Assembly (NCBI GenBank): GCA_030052355.1
Contig: JASIGS010000523.1
Span: forward strand, 1 to 14,315
Length of the DNA: 14,315 nt
Direction: 5' to 3'
From: Streptosporangiaceae bacterium
Lineage (GTDB): Bacteria; Actinomycetota; Actinomycetes; Streptosporangiales; Streptosporangiaceae
Shown one piece after another: positions 6,239 through 13,401 of this stretch (position 1 is its first letter; every line of letters starts with the position of its first letter). The notes beneath the pieces were generated by a model, which was not told where the DNA came from, did not search any database, and worked only from the letters and a program-made list of their open reading frames with translations. A program made the position numbers and the translations under genes.

Positions 6239-6286
6239 CTGATACACATGGGTTCGCCTGAATATTTATGCGCTGCCATGTATCAG
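6239..6286. promoter_or_regulatory. Imperfect inverted repeat with AT-rich centre
   Basis: Arm CTGATACACATGG (6239-6251) and arm CCATGTATCAG (6276-6286) pair over 11 bp with a 2-nt bulge in the first. The 24-nt centre holds AATATTTATG, the most AT-rich stretch in this neighbourhood. It lies between the divergent Cys-rich protein gene and the sigma-factor gene, so it may be an operator or divergent promoter region. Confidence 0.4.
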
Positions 6287-6343
6287 CGGGCTCGCTGGCG
6301 CCTCCGGTATCCGAAGGGCGTCACCCGCGCGGACGCCGCATCC

Positions 6344-6372
6344 GGGACAAAGGGACGAGGCGGGCATAGCAT
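6344..6372 (+). promoter_or_regulatory. Possible housekeeping promoter of the sigma-factor operon
   Basis: GGGACA (6344-6349) and TAGCAT (6367-6372) are 17 nt apart. TAGCAT fits the actinobacterial -10 pattern (TAGnnT). The sigma-factor ATG is 36 nt further on, with AGGAGGG (6395-6401) as ribosome site. I see no GGAAC/CGTC-type motif, so there is no sign of autoregulation by an ECF sigma. Confidence 0.4.
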
Positions 6373-6408
6373 GCTGGTGGGGTTAACGATCGCCAGGAGG
6401 GAAGCGCC

Positions 6409-7014
6409 ATGCGTGATGACCCGTCGGTCATCGCCCTGGTCGCCCGTGTCTGCGGCGGCGACCAGGAGGCGTGGAACGAGATCGTTGAGCGTTACGCCCC
6501 GCTCGTCTGGTCGATCTGTCACCGGTATCAGCTCGGCCGTCAGGACATTGACGACGTCGGTCAGAGCATCTGGTTGCTGCTGGTGGAGAACATCCGCGGC
6601 CTCCGCGAGCCTGCCGCGCTGCCGGGCTGGATCGCCACCGCGACCCGCCGCGAGTGCCTTCGTGTCCTGCGTGCCGGCCGTCACCAGGACCCAGGCGGGC
6701 TGCCGCCGGAGGACCTGATGCTGCCCGACCAGTCCGACGTGATGATCGAGGAGGAGCTCTTCGAGGCGCAGCGCAACATCGCGTTCCGCGCGGCGTTCGC
6801 CGAGCTTCCGCAGGGCTGCCACGACCTGCTGTCGATCCTGATGACCGACCCGCCGCCCGGCTACGCGCAGATCAGCGAGACGCTGCAGATCCCGGTGGGC
6901 AGCATCGGCCCGACGCGCGCGCGCTGCCTGCAGCGGCTGCGCCGTTCACCGCACCTGGCCGCGTTCCTCGCCGACCAGGATCAGACCGACGAACTCCGGG
7001 AAACCGCGAGGTGA
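6409..7014 (+). CDS. ECF-type RNA polymerase sigma factor
   Basis: A 201-residue sigma-70 family protein with only regions 2 and 4, the architecture of extracytoplasmic-function sigma factors. Region 2 spans about residues 22-90: EAWNEIVERYAPLVWSICHRYQL, DIDDVGQSIWLLLVENI and the DNA-melting helix ending LPGWIATATRRECLRVLR. Region 4 is about 125-180, with the HTH in YAQISETLQIPVGSIGPTRARCLQRLRR. It would direct RNA polymerase to a small set of stress promoters. AGGAGGG lies 7 nt before the ATG at 6409. No membrane-spanning anti-sigma gene follows. Instead a small soluble protein is coupled to its 3' end, and two intracellular proteases (TPR-CHAT and subtilase) follow. That context suggests control by a cytosolic partner and proteolysis. 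Confidence 0.92.
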   Translation: MRDDPSVIALVARVCGGDQEAWNEIVERYAPLVWSICHRYQLGRQDIDDVGQSIWLLLVENIRGLREPAALPGWIATATRRECLRVLRAGRHQDPGGLPPEDLMLPDQSDVMIEEELFEAQRNIAFRAAFAELPQGCHDLLSILMTDPPPGYAQISETLQIPVGSIGPTRARCLQRLRRSPHLAAFLADQDQTDELRETAR

Positions 7015-7019
7015 CCACC

Positions 7020-7475
7020 GTGAACGCTAGCTTGGACGACGACGAGGTCCTGGCCGCACTGCGGGAGGCACTGCTCGAGCGGGAGGCCGTGCCGGCCGAG
7101 TTCGTCGAGGCGGGCAAGAACGCGTTCGCCTGGCACAACATCGACGCCGAGCTCGCTCAGCTCACCTACGACTCCGTCCGCGACCGTGAGCCGGCACTGA
7201 GCACACGGTCGGAGTCGGCCTCGATCAGGGCGCTGACCTTCACCTCCGCGCACCTGAGCATCGAGCTCGAAGTCGGCGCCGACTCGCTGGTCGGCCAAGT
7301 CGTCCCGACCCAGGCCGCGACGATCAGGGTGCAGCCGAGGGTGGGCAGCGAGACCTTCGTCCCGGCCGACGAGATCGGGTGCTTCTCGATCCGCCCCGTG
7401 CCGGCCGGCGAGTTCCGGCTGCACTGCCGGACAGCGCAGGGCGTGGACGCGCAGACCGGCTGGATCAGCCTGTAG
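7020..7475 (+). CDS. Small protein coupled to the sigma factor; candidate regulator or protease substrate
   Basis: A 151-residue soluble protein with no named family that I can assign. Residues about 5-55 look helical (EVLAALREALLEREAVPAEF, then WHNIDAELAQLTYDS). Residues about 70-150 are beta-rich and end in RPVPAGEFRLHCRTAQGVDAQTGWISL, resembling a small Ig-like or carboxypeptidase-regulatory-like sandwich. The GTG at 7020 was chosen because GAGGTGA (7008-7014), which contains the sigma stop codon, lies 5 nt before it. A GTG at 7011 that overlaps the sigma stop by 4 nt is the alternative. Tight coupling to an ECF sigma gene points to a regulator of that sigma factor, possibly a soluble anti-sigma, but no zinc-binding anti-sigma motif is present. 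Its end is 2 nt from the convergent TPR-CHAT gene. Confidence 0.8.
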   Translation: MNASLDDDEVLAALREALLEREAVPAEFVEAGKNAFAWHNIDAELAQLTYDSVRDREPALSTRSESASIRALTFTSAHLSIELEVGADSLVGQVVPTQAATIRVQPRVGSETFVPADEIGCFSIRPVPAGEFRLHCRTAQGVDAQTGWISL

Positions 7476-7477
7476 CG

Positions 7478-10117
7478 TCAGCCGGCGCCGAGCGCGACGA
7501 GGGACAGCACCGCGCCCTGGCTGGCCGGGTCGCCGGCGCTGTCACGGCGGAGCGCGTGCAGCGACTCGGCGAGGCTGAGGCCGGTTCGCAAGGACCCGTG
7601 CAGGTCGATCATCAGTGGCACGACGGCATGGTCGTTGAGGGGAACGACGCCAGCGACGATTCCGGCCGTCCCGAGCGGCAGCAGGCTGCTGACCAGCCCG
7701 AGCAGCTCGTCGGCTCCTGCCGGTGCGAGCAGGCCGGAGTCACAGCTGGGCAGGACCAGCCGGTAGGGCGCGCGTTCCAGGCGCTCGAAGTCGTATACGG
7801 TCAGCGGCCCGTCGTGCATGCGCAGCGAGGAGAACATCGGGCTGTCGGCGCGGAACGTGCCGTGCGCGGCGACGTGCGCGAGCCATGCGCCGTCGAGCGC
7901 ATCCAGCACCCGGTCCGCTGTCGCGTCGGTTCCGGACAGCACCGTGACCTCGTCGTACAGCCCGGCTACCGTCGGCACCTCGGCGCCGCCGGTGATCAGG
8001 TCCGGCCCGGTGACGAGCGTGACGTGGTTGCGTTCGGGCGGACTGGTGGCGTGGGCGCGCAGCCACGCGCTCGTCGACGGGGCGACGCTGAACGCCCGGT
8101 CGGTCAGCGCGGGGAGCAACGCCCAGGGGATGGCGTGCAGCTTCCCGGGCGGGATCACGACGACGGGCCCGTCAGGCAAGTGCCGGGCAGCCTCGCCGAG
8201 TATCGCGTTCTGCAGGTCGGGACCGGCTGATTTCAGGATCGCCAGCGCGCTGTCCGGGTCGTCTCCGGCCCGGCCGCGGGCCAGCCGGCGCAGCGCGAAC
8301 CGTGCGAAGTCGGTGGCCCGCAGCGCGTCCTGCGTGCTGCCGGCGCTGAACTGCCGCACTCTGCCCGCTCCGCAGAGGAGCACCTGCAGCGTGCCATCGA
8401 CCTCTACGATCTCGACGAGATGCGTCGTGCCGAGCGCAGCCAGCAGGTTCGAGACGCTGATGCCTGAGCGTGTCGCGCTGGTTGTGCCTCTGGTCCGCAG
8501 CGATCCCGCCCTGACCGCTTTCTCCAGGCGAAGCTGTTCGCGCTCGAGGGCTCCGGCGGGCTGCCCCTGCAGCCGCGCCTGCTCGACCTGGCTGGTGACC
8601 TGCCGCAGCGCGGCCAGGTCAGCGTCGAAACCGCCGTCGGCCGGCGGCCGGACGGCCGGCACCGCCAGGGCGGTGGCCCGCCAGCGCTCGCTCCAGGCCA
8701 GCAGGGTCCTCGGCTTGTGCAGCCGCGCCGCATGGCGCTGGGCGATCGCGGCCAGCTCGGCTCCGTGCGCGGTGGCCTGAGCTCGCAGCTCCGATGCCCC
8801 CAGGGTCCACCGGTACTGATCCAGGATGTCCAGGCCGCGTCCGCAGGCGGCGAGCACGCGTTGCGGCTCACCCTCGGCTTCCGCGAGCAACGCCTCGCTG
8901 AGCCATCCCGCAGCGCGCGCTATCGCCACGCCGCGGCGCCGGTTCGCTGCAGCCGCAGTGAGATGGCGCCGGGCCTCCTCCAGTTGCCCCAGGTCCAGTG
9001 CCGCCCGGCCGGCCAGCAGGTGTGCCTGCACCGCCTCGCTGGAACCGAGTGCCTCGAGCCGGCTGGCCACCCGCACCGCCGCGGTCAGGAGCCGGCCAGA
9101 TGGCGGCTCAGCGGCATACCGGGTTCGGGCGATCAGCAGATCGGCCTGTGCCTGCCACCACGCTCTCTGCTGGGTCCGGAACAGACGGTCAGCGGCCTGC
9201 GCACGGTCGAGTGCCGCCTGCGGCTGGCCAGCTGCCAGCGCGCAGTTCGCGGCTCGCAGCAGCAGTTCGGCCTTGCTGGTTGACGGGCCGCGATGATCCT
9301 CGATCTCCTGCACCGCGGCGTCTGCCACGGCCAGCGCGTCAGTTATCAGCCCGGCGGCCAGCAACACGTCGCACCGGAGCTGGCTGACCCCAACTGGCGG
9401 CGGGATGTCCAGGGACGCGTACCGGGAGGCTGCCTCGTCGAGGAAGGAGAGCGCCGTCGGCAGGTCCCCGGAACGGAAGGCGGCCACGCCCCGGTTCAGA
9501 ACCGTGTGGATCGACTCACGTTCCTGGCTCGTCTGCGCGAACAGCCGCCCCGATGCCGCGAAATCTGCGTCAGCACGGGCCGGAGAGCCAAGGTGCAGAT
9601 AGGCGAGACCGCGGGTGTTGAGCGCCCGCGCCGTCCAGAGGATGTCCCCGGCGGGCTGCAAGATGTCGATCGCGCCGCGCAGGCTCTGGAGGGCAGCGGC
9701 GTAGCGGCCGAGAACGTAGAGCGCGCAGCCGTGCCGGTGCAGGACCCGTCCGAGCAGCACGCCCCGGGACAGGGCGATCGCCAGGTCAAAGGCGGCGAGG
9801 CCTTGCGCCGTACGGTCGTGCTGGACGAGTGCCGCTCCTAGCGAACTCAGCACATCGGCTTCGCGATCCGCGGAGCCAGTCCGGCGAGCGAGGCGCAGCG
9901 CAGCGCGCAGTTCTCCGACGCCGGCGCTGACATCACCGGTGTCCCGGAGCACGATCCCTGCGGCCTGGTGTGCTACCGAGGCCTCGTAGGCATCGACTTG
10001 ACCGGCAAGGATGTGGCGCGCCCGGGCCAGGGCATCCCGAGGCCGGGACATGGCGAGCTGCAGCAGGTCATCGGACTCGGCGTGCTCCGCCCCGCCCGCG
10101 TCTGCACCTTCCGCCAC
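7478..10117 (-). CDS. TPR-CHAT protein (caspase-like protease with TPR array)
   Basis: An 879-residue cytosolic protein. Residues about 15-520 are Ala/Leu-rich helical repeats of TPR type (for example GELRAALRLARRTG and AALQSLRGAIDIL). The C-terminal part, from about 590, is a CHAT domain, a clan CD relative of caspases. The dyad is visible: His752 in HVAAHGTF and Cys792 in LVLPSCDSG, with the usual spacing of about 40 residues. HAIPWALLP and the final VVPLNDHAVVPLM...LRTGLSLAESLHALRRD also fit the family. The GTG at 10117 was chosen because TAGGCT ends 6 nt upstream, suggesting a leaderless mRNA; an ATG at codon 23 is less likely. TPRs typically sense a partner protein that switches on the peptidase. 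Neighbouring sigma partner and subtilase genes suggest a protease cascade. Substrate unknown. Confidence 0.92.
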   Translation of the reverse strand: MAEGADAGGAEHAESDDLLQLAMSRPRDALARARHILAGQVDAYEASVAHQAAGIVLRDTGDVSAGVGELRAALRLARRTGSADREADVLSSLGAALVQHDRTAQGLAAFDLAIALSRGVLLGRVLHRHGCALYVLGRYAAALQSLRGAIDILQPAGDILWTARALNTRGLAYLHLGSPARADADFAASGRLFAQTSQERESIHTVLNRGVAAFRSGDLPTALSFLDEAASRYASLDIPPPVGVSQLRCDVLLAAGLITDALAVADAAVQEIEDHRGPSTSKAELLLRAANCALAAGQPQAALDRAQAADRLFRTQQRAWWQAQADLLIARTRYAAEPPSGRLLTAAVRVASRLEALGSSEAVQAHLLAGRAALDLGQLEEARRHLTAAAANRRRGVAIARAAGWLSEALLAEAEGEPQRVLAACGRGLDILDQYRWTLGASELRAQATAHGAELAAIAQRHAARLHKPRTLLAWSERWRATALAVPAVRPPADGGFDADLAALRQVTSQVEQARLQGQPAGALEREQLRLEKAVRAGSLRTRGTTSATRSGISVSNLLAALGTTHLVEIVEVDGTLQVLLCGAGRVRQFSAGSTQDALRATDFARFALRRLARGRAGDDPDSALAILKSAGPDLQNAILGEAARHLPDGPVVVIPPGKLHAIPWALLPALTDRAFSVAPSTSAWLRAHATSPPERNHVTLVTGPDLITGGAEVPTVAGLYDEVTVLSGTDATADRVLDALDGAWLAHVAAHGTFRADSPMFSSLRMHDGPLTVYDFERLERAPYRLVLPSCDSGLLAPAGADELLGLVSSLLPLGTAGIVAGVVPLNDHAVVPLMIDLHGSLRTGLSLAESLHALRRDSAGDPASQGAVLSLVALGAG

Positions 10118-10129
10118 TCAGCAAGCCTA
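10118..10129 (-). promoter_or_regulatory. Probable -10 box of the TPR-CHAT gene (leaderless)
   Basis: TAGGCT (10129-10124 on the minus strand) is followed by 6 nt and then the GTG start. This is the same hexamer and spacing as for the marR gene in this window. No clear -35 was seen. In the opposite direction TTGACA (10178-10183) is a possible -35 for the subtilase gene but lacks a good -10. Confidence 0.4.
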
Positions 10130-10320
10130 GATCGAGAGATCGCTGATCCAGCCGGGCGCGCGGAGAAAGTGGTCGAATTGACACGCTCAGGTATCAGATT
10201 GTCCGAGGCGGGCTCCGTACGTGTGCCAGCGGCGGCCACAGGGGCGCTCGCCGATGAGCTACCGGTCCCCGCAATCGGCCCGGTTCCGTGAGCGATGTCA
10301 TTGAGACTGCGGAGGAAGAA

Positions 10321-11604
10321 TTGACCAATCCAAGCGATTGGCGCGGCGGCCTGCGGCCCGAGGTCGCCGACGAGACCGAGCACATAGCCCGTGCGCTTCG
10401 CGAAGGCCCGAGCGGCAAGGAAATCACGGTTGTGCCCACCGACGGCGGTGGTGTCCATCACCTGCACGCCGAAGGCGAGATCTTGGTCCTGGACGAGTAC
10501 CTAGACCGCGTGCTCGACACCCTGGGGGAGCCCGGCCGGCAAGAATTGCAGGCTAACCAGCCCGGCCGGATCCAGCGCGTCACGGCGGGGGTCGTGCTGC
10601 TCACGCTGTCCGGCCAGTCCGGCACCGTGTCCGACACGCTCGACCTCATCGATGGGCGACACGGCCGGGGCATCGCGACCCCGAACCACGTGCTGACCGT
10701 AGCCAACGGCGCGATCTCCATCTGCCCGGCCACCGAGCCTGAAGAGGCCTACCAGGACAGCGAGCCGTATCCGTCGGTGTGCCGCGACAACGGCGGCGAC
10801 GGCGTGCTGGTCTACGTGGCGGACACTGGGCTGCTGGCCAACGCGGCCGTTGGCCACCCGTGGCTGGCCGGAGTCCAGGCTGGTGACATCGACGCCCTGC
10901 CGCCCCAGCTTCCCGGTGGCGCTCAGCCGGTGCCGCCCTACAAAGGGCACGGCACGTTCGTCGCCGGCGTGCTGCGGTGCATAGCGCCAGGAGCGGATGT
11001 CATCGTGACGAACGCGTTCGCGTCCGCGGGCAGCGCGCTCGAGGCGGATCTGGTGCAAAGACTGGAGGCCGCGCTCGGCCTTGGCGTCGACATCTTCCAC
11101 CTCACGATCGCGTGCGGGTCGAGGAACGACCTTCCGCTGATCGCCTTCCGGGAGTGGCTCAGCCACCTGCGCGAGTACAAGGGCTCGATCTGCGTCGTCG
11201 CGGCGGGCAACAGCGGCTCGCGCCGGCCGTCCTGGCCGGCCGCGTTCAGCGACGTCATCTCGGTCGGCGCGCTGGGCAGTGACTGGCGTGGCCGGGCGTC
11301 GTTCAGCAACTTCGGCGGCTGGGTGGACGTGTACGCGCCGGGACGCGACCTCGTGAACGCGTACGCGGCGGGCGTCTACACCTGCCACGTGGCGCCGTAC
11401 AAGGGGCAGGTACGGAACTTCTACGGAATGGCGAAGTGGAGCGGCACCTCGTTCTCGACCCCGATCGTCACCGGGCTCATCGCCTCGCGGATGTCGCGTA
11501 CCGGGGAGAACGCCCAGCAGGCCGCCGCCGCACTGCTTGCCGCCGCGCGGGAGCAGGCGATCCCTGGCGTCGGCCCGGTGCTGCTGCCCTACCAGCGCGG
11601 CTAG
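10321..11604 (+). CDS. Intracellular subtilisin-like serine protease (S8 family)
   Basis: A 427-residue subtilase with an intact catalytic set: Asp168 in YVADTG, His210 in GHGTFVAG, oxyanion Asn297 in AAGNSG and Ser377 in SGTSFSTP. No signal peptide or membrane segment is present, so it should act in the cytosol. Residues 1-140 precede the protease domain and contain GIATPNHVLTVA. They may serve as a prodomain or recognition domain. The TTG at 10321 was chosen because GGAGGA (10311-10316) precedes it at ideal distance. An in-frame GTG at 10288 would add 11 residues but lacks a ribosome site. It is divergent from the TPR-CHAT gene with about 200 nt between them, so the two may be coregulated. 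It might be activated by, or activate, the CHAT protease; this is inference. Confidence 0.9.
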   Translation: MTNPSDWRGGLRPEVADETEHIARALREGPSGKEITVVPTDGGGVHHLHAEGEILVLDEYLDRVLDTLGEPGRQELQANQPGRIQRVTAGVVLLTLSGQSGTVSDTLDLIDGRHGRGIATPNHVLTVANGAISICPATEPEEAYQDSEPYPSVCRDNGGDGVLVYVADTGLLANAAVGHPWLAGVQAGDIDALPPQLPGGAQPVPPYKGHGTFVAGVLRCIAPGADVIVTNAFASAGSALEADLVQRLEAALGLGVDIFHLTIACGSRNDLPLIAFREWLSHLREYKGSICVVAAGNSGSRRPSWPAAFSDVISVGALGSDWRGRASFSNFGGWVDVYAPGRDLVNAYAAGVYTCHVAPYKGQVRNFYGMAKWSGTSFSTPIVTGLIASRMSRTGENAQQAAAALLAAAREQAIPGVGPVLLPYQRG

Positions 11605-11610
11605 TTGATC

Positions 11611-11727
11611 TGCGCATGGCCCCGCCCCATGGGGGCGGGGCCATGCGCATGGTTGTGCCCCGCCCAACGGGGGCAGGGCGGGGCACACTCGGCTGGTTGC
11701 GCTCCGCCCCTGGGGGAGGGGCGGAGC
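11611..11727. terminator. Three consecutive GC-rich hairpins (bidirectional terminator cluster)
   Basis: Hairpin 1 (11611-11649) is a perfect 18-bp stem (TGCGCATGGCCCCGCCCC) with a 3-nt loop. Hairpin 2 (11654-11687) is a perfect 12-bp stem with a 10-nt loop. Hairpin 3 (11701-11727) is a perfect 10-bp stem (GCTCCGCCCC) with a 7-nt loop. They begin 6 nt after the subtilase stop and end 22 nt before the stop of the convergent exported-protein gene. No U-tracts. Confidence 0.75.
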
Positions 11728-11749
11728 ACTCCGTTGCCTCGTCCTGCCG

Positions 11750-12490
11750 TCAGAAGCCGGGCAGGGCGGTCGAGATGTCGTAGTTCGAGCCCCAGTACCA
11801 CTGCGTGGCGTTCGAGCCCGGCACGACGTGCGGGACGCCAGTGGGGTCGGCGATCCACCAGCGCACCTGGTGCTGCATCCACGTCGGCAGCGTGGCGACC
11901 GAGGCCTGGACGGCCGGCCAGTCGGACTCCATCGTGTACAGGACCGCGGTCGTGTGCGGGTCGGCGGTCAGCTTCTGGCTGACCCAGCTCGCGGCCATCG
12001 ACGGCGTCGCGTCGCCGGGCTCGATGTCCAGCGCCTGCGCCCCGTGGGGGTCGCTGCCGTTGGTGTCAACCCACATCACGTTCCGGCCGGCTACCTCAGA
12101 GGCGGGAACGGCGAAGTTGCCGTCCGCGTACGTCGCGACCTCGTGGTGTGCCGGGATCGCCGTCGGCGTGGTCGAGTCATAGATCAGGTACGGCTTGGCC
12201 GGGGTGGCAGGACGGGTGTCCGCCGCGAGACGGACGTTTGCCGTCGCCCGGTGCGGAAGCCGTGTCGGACTTGCGTGCCGGGACGCCGAGTGGCCAGCCG
12301 CCAGGCTGGCGCTCGTCGCGCCGACGGTCGCCTCGCGCACAGCCGGCGTGGCGGCCGTGTGGGCGGAGGGGGCCAGGGCAATAGCGGTTCCAGCGCCAGT
12401 GCCGGCGAGCGCGGCGGCTGCGCCTGCCACGGCCAGCGTCCGGCGGCGGTCCCGGAGGGCGTTGGTCAGTCGGGCAGCGCGGGACAGCAT
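11750..12490 (-). CDS. Exported protein with GH25-like C-terminal domain
   Basis: A 246-residue protein. The N-terminus is MLSRAARLTNALRDRRRTLA followed by an Ala/Gly-rich hydrophobic stretch (TLAVAGAAAALAGTGAGTAIAL), an apparent signal peptide or anchor. Residues about 50-105 are an Ala/Thr/Ser/His linker. The C-terminal part has ALDIEPGDATP, WVSQKL, AVLYTMESDWPAVQ, MQHQVRWWIADPTGVPH and ATQWYWGSNYDIS. The order of an acidic D-x-E strand, a Y-T strand, a W-x-A-D strand and a final Q-W/YDIS strand resembles GH25/DUF1906-type TIM barrels that act on cell-wall glycans. Catalytic activity is not proven. The ATG at 12490 has AAAGGA about 6 nt upstream; an in-frame upstream start at 12568 has none and would hide the signal peptide. 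It lies downstream of a response-regulator gene in the same orientation. Confidence 0.75.
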   Translation of the reverse strand: MLSRAARLTNALRDRRRTLAVAGAAAALAGTGAGTAIALAPSAHTAATPAVREATVGATSASLAAGHSASRHASPTRLPHRATANVRLAADTRPATPAKPYLIYDSTTPTAIPAHHEVATYADGNFAVPASEVAGRNVMWVDTNGSDPHGAQALDIEPGDATPSMAASWVSQKLTADPHTTAVLYTMESDWPAVQASVATLPTWMQHQVRWWIADPTGVPHVVPGSNATQWYWGSNYDISTALPGF

Positions 12491-12599
12491 GAAGCGTCCT
12501 TTCTGTCGATTCTGGGAATCCGGCCGGGGCTCTTTGGCCCTGGCCGCGTCGCAAACCGTCGGCGCCAATGTCAGGCAGTCACGGTGAGCAACGGGTAGT

Positions 12600-12628
12600 T
12601 CGACGCGCTGTAACCGGAGGTCGGTTCC
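12600..12628 (-). promoter_or_regulatory. Possible ECF-type promoter of the exported-protein gene
   Basis: On the minus strand GGAACC (12628-12623) and CGTCGA (12605-12600) are 17 nt apart, matching the general GGAAC/CGTC pattern of ECF-sigma promoters. The start would be near 12593, giving a leader of about 100 nt. Such short motifs occur by chance in GC-rich DNA. Confidence 0.3.
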
Positions 12629-12716
12629 ACTATGAGACCGAGGTCACTACCAGGGAGTAAGTTTTGCAATCGATTGTCCGGACATTCCGGCACATCTGGG
12701 GTGGGCGACGGCGGTC

Positions 12717-13388
12717 TTAGCTGGCCTCGCCGGGGCGCACCAGGCCGGTCTCGTACGCGAGGACCACAACTTGCACCCGGTCACGCAGCCCGAGCTTGGC
12801 CAGGATCCGGGCGACGTGGCTCTTGACCGTGGCGTCACTGAGGTAAAGGCGCGTGGCGATCTCGCCGTTCGACATGCCCTTAGCGATCAGCCGGACCACG
12901 TCTTTCTCGCGCTCGCTGAGCCGGGCGACGCCCGGGTTAGATGCACCGCCCGGGAGGGGCCGGCGGCAGAAGTCCTCCACCAGCCGGCGGGTGATCGACG
13001 GGGCCAGAAGTGCGTCTCCGGTCGACACGGTCCGCACGGCGCTGACCAGCTGGCTGCGGCTCGCGTCCTTGAGCAGGAAGCCGCTGGCGCCCGCCCGCAT
13101 CGCGCGGTACACGTATTCATCGAGATCAAAGGTGGTCAGCATCAAGATCTTGGCGCGGCTGCCCACGCGCGCCAGGTGCGCGGTGGCCTCGATGCCGTCC
13201 ATGTCAGGCATCCGGACGTCCATGAGCACGACGTCGGGATCGTGCCGGCGAGCCGCCGAGATGGCCTCGCTGCCGGTGCCCGCCTCTGCCGCCACCGTGA
13301 TGTCTGGCTCGGCCTCGAGCAGCATGCGCAACCCTTCGCGGACGAGGTCCTGGTCGTCCGCGATGAGCACACTGATGGGCGCGGTCAT
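12717..13388 (-). CDS. NarL/LuxR-type response regulator (orphan)
   Basis: A 223-residue two-component response regulator. The receiver domain (1-120) has the acidic pair Asp11/Asp12, phosphoacceptor Asp57 in VVLMDVRMPD, the conserved Thr85/Thr86 and Lys107 in GFLLKDAS. The C-terminal LuxR-type HTH (157-215) has LSEREKDVVRLIAKGMSNGEI, then ATVKSHVARILAKLGLRDR. All residues needed for phosphorylation and DNA binding are present. The ATG at 13388 was chosen because it begins the canonical receiver fold (ISVLIADDQ) and AAGG lies upstream. Genes of this family usually follow their histidine kinase gene, but here none is in the window: upstream is an opposite-strand fragment. The kinase may be elsewhere or may have been lost. 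The exported-protein gene 226 nt downstream is a possible target. Confidence 0.93.
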   Translation of the reverse strand: MTAPISVLIADDQDLVREGLRMLLEAEPDITVAAEAGTGSEAISAARRHDPDVVLMDVRMPDMDGIEATAHLARVGSRAKILMLTTFDLDEYVYRAMRAGASGFLLKDASRSQLVSAVRTVSTGDALLAPSITRRLVEDFCRRPLPGGASNPGVARLSEREKDVVRLIAKGMSNGEIATRLYLSDATVKSHVARILAKLGLRDRVQVVVLAYETGLVRPGEAS

Positions 13389-13401
13389 GGGCCCTTGAGT
13401 C

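Noticed and set aside
7379..8780. Plus-strand open frames of 283 and 320 residues within the TPR-CHAT gene
   Set aside because: They lie opposite the CHAT domain with its catalytic motifs and have shadow-like composition.
6409..11604. A type III-E CRISPR (Craspase) locus
   Set aside because: A TPR-CHAT protein and a sigma factor are present, but there is no Cas7-11-like effector, no adaptation gene and no array; only an analogy is kept.
10501..11688. 395-residue minus-strand open frame over the subtilase
   Set aside because: Antisense to a gene with an intact Asp/His/Ser triad, and it extends into the hairpin cluster.
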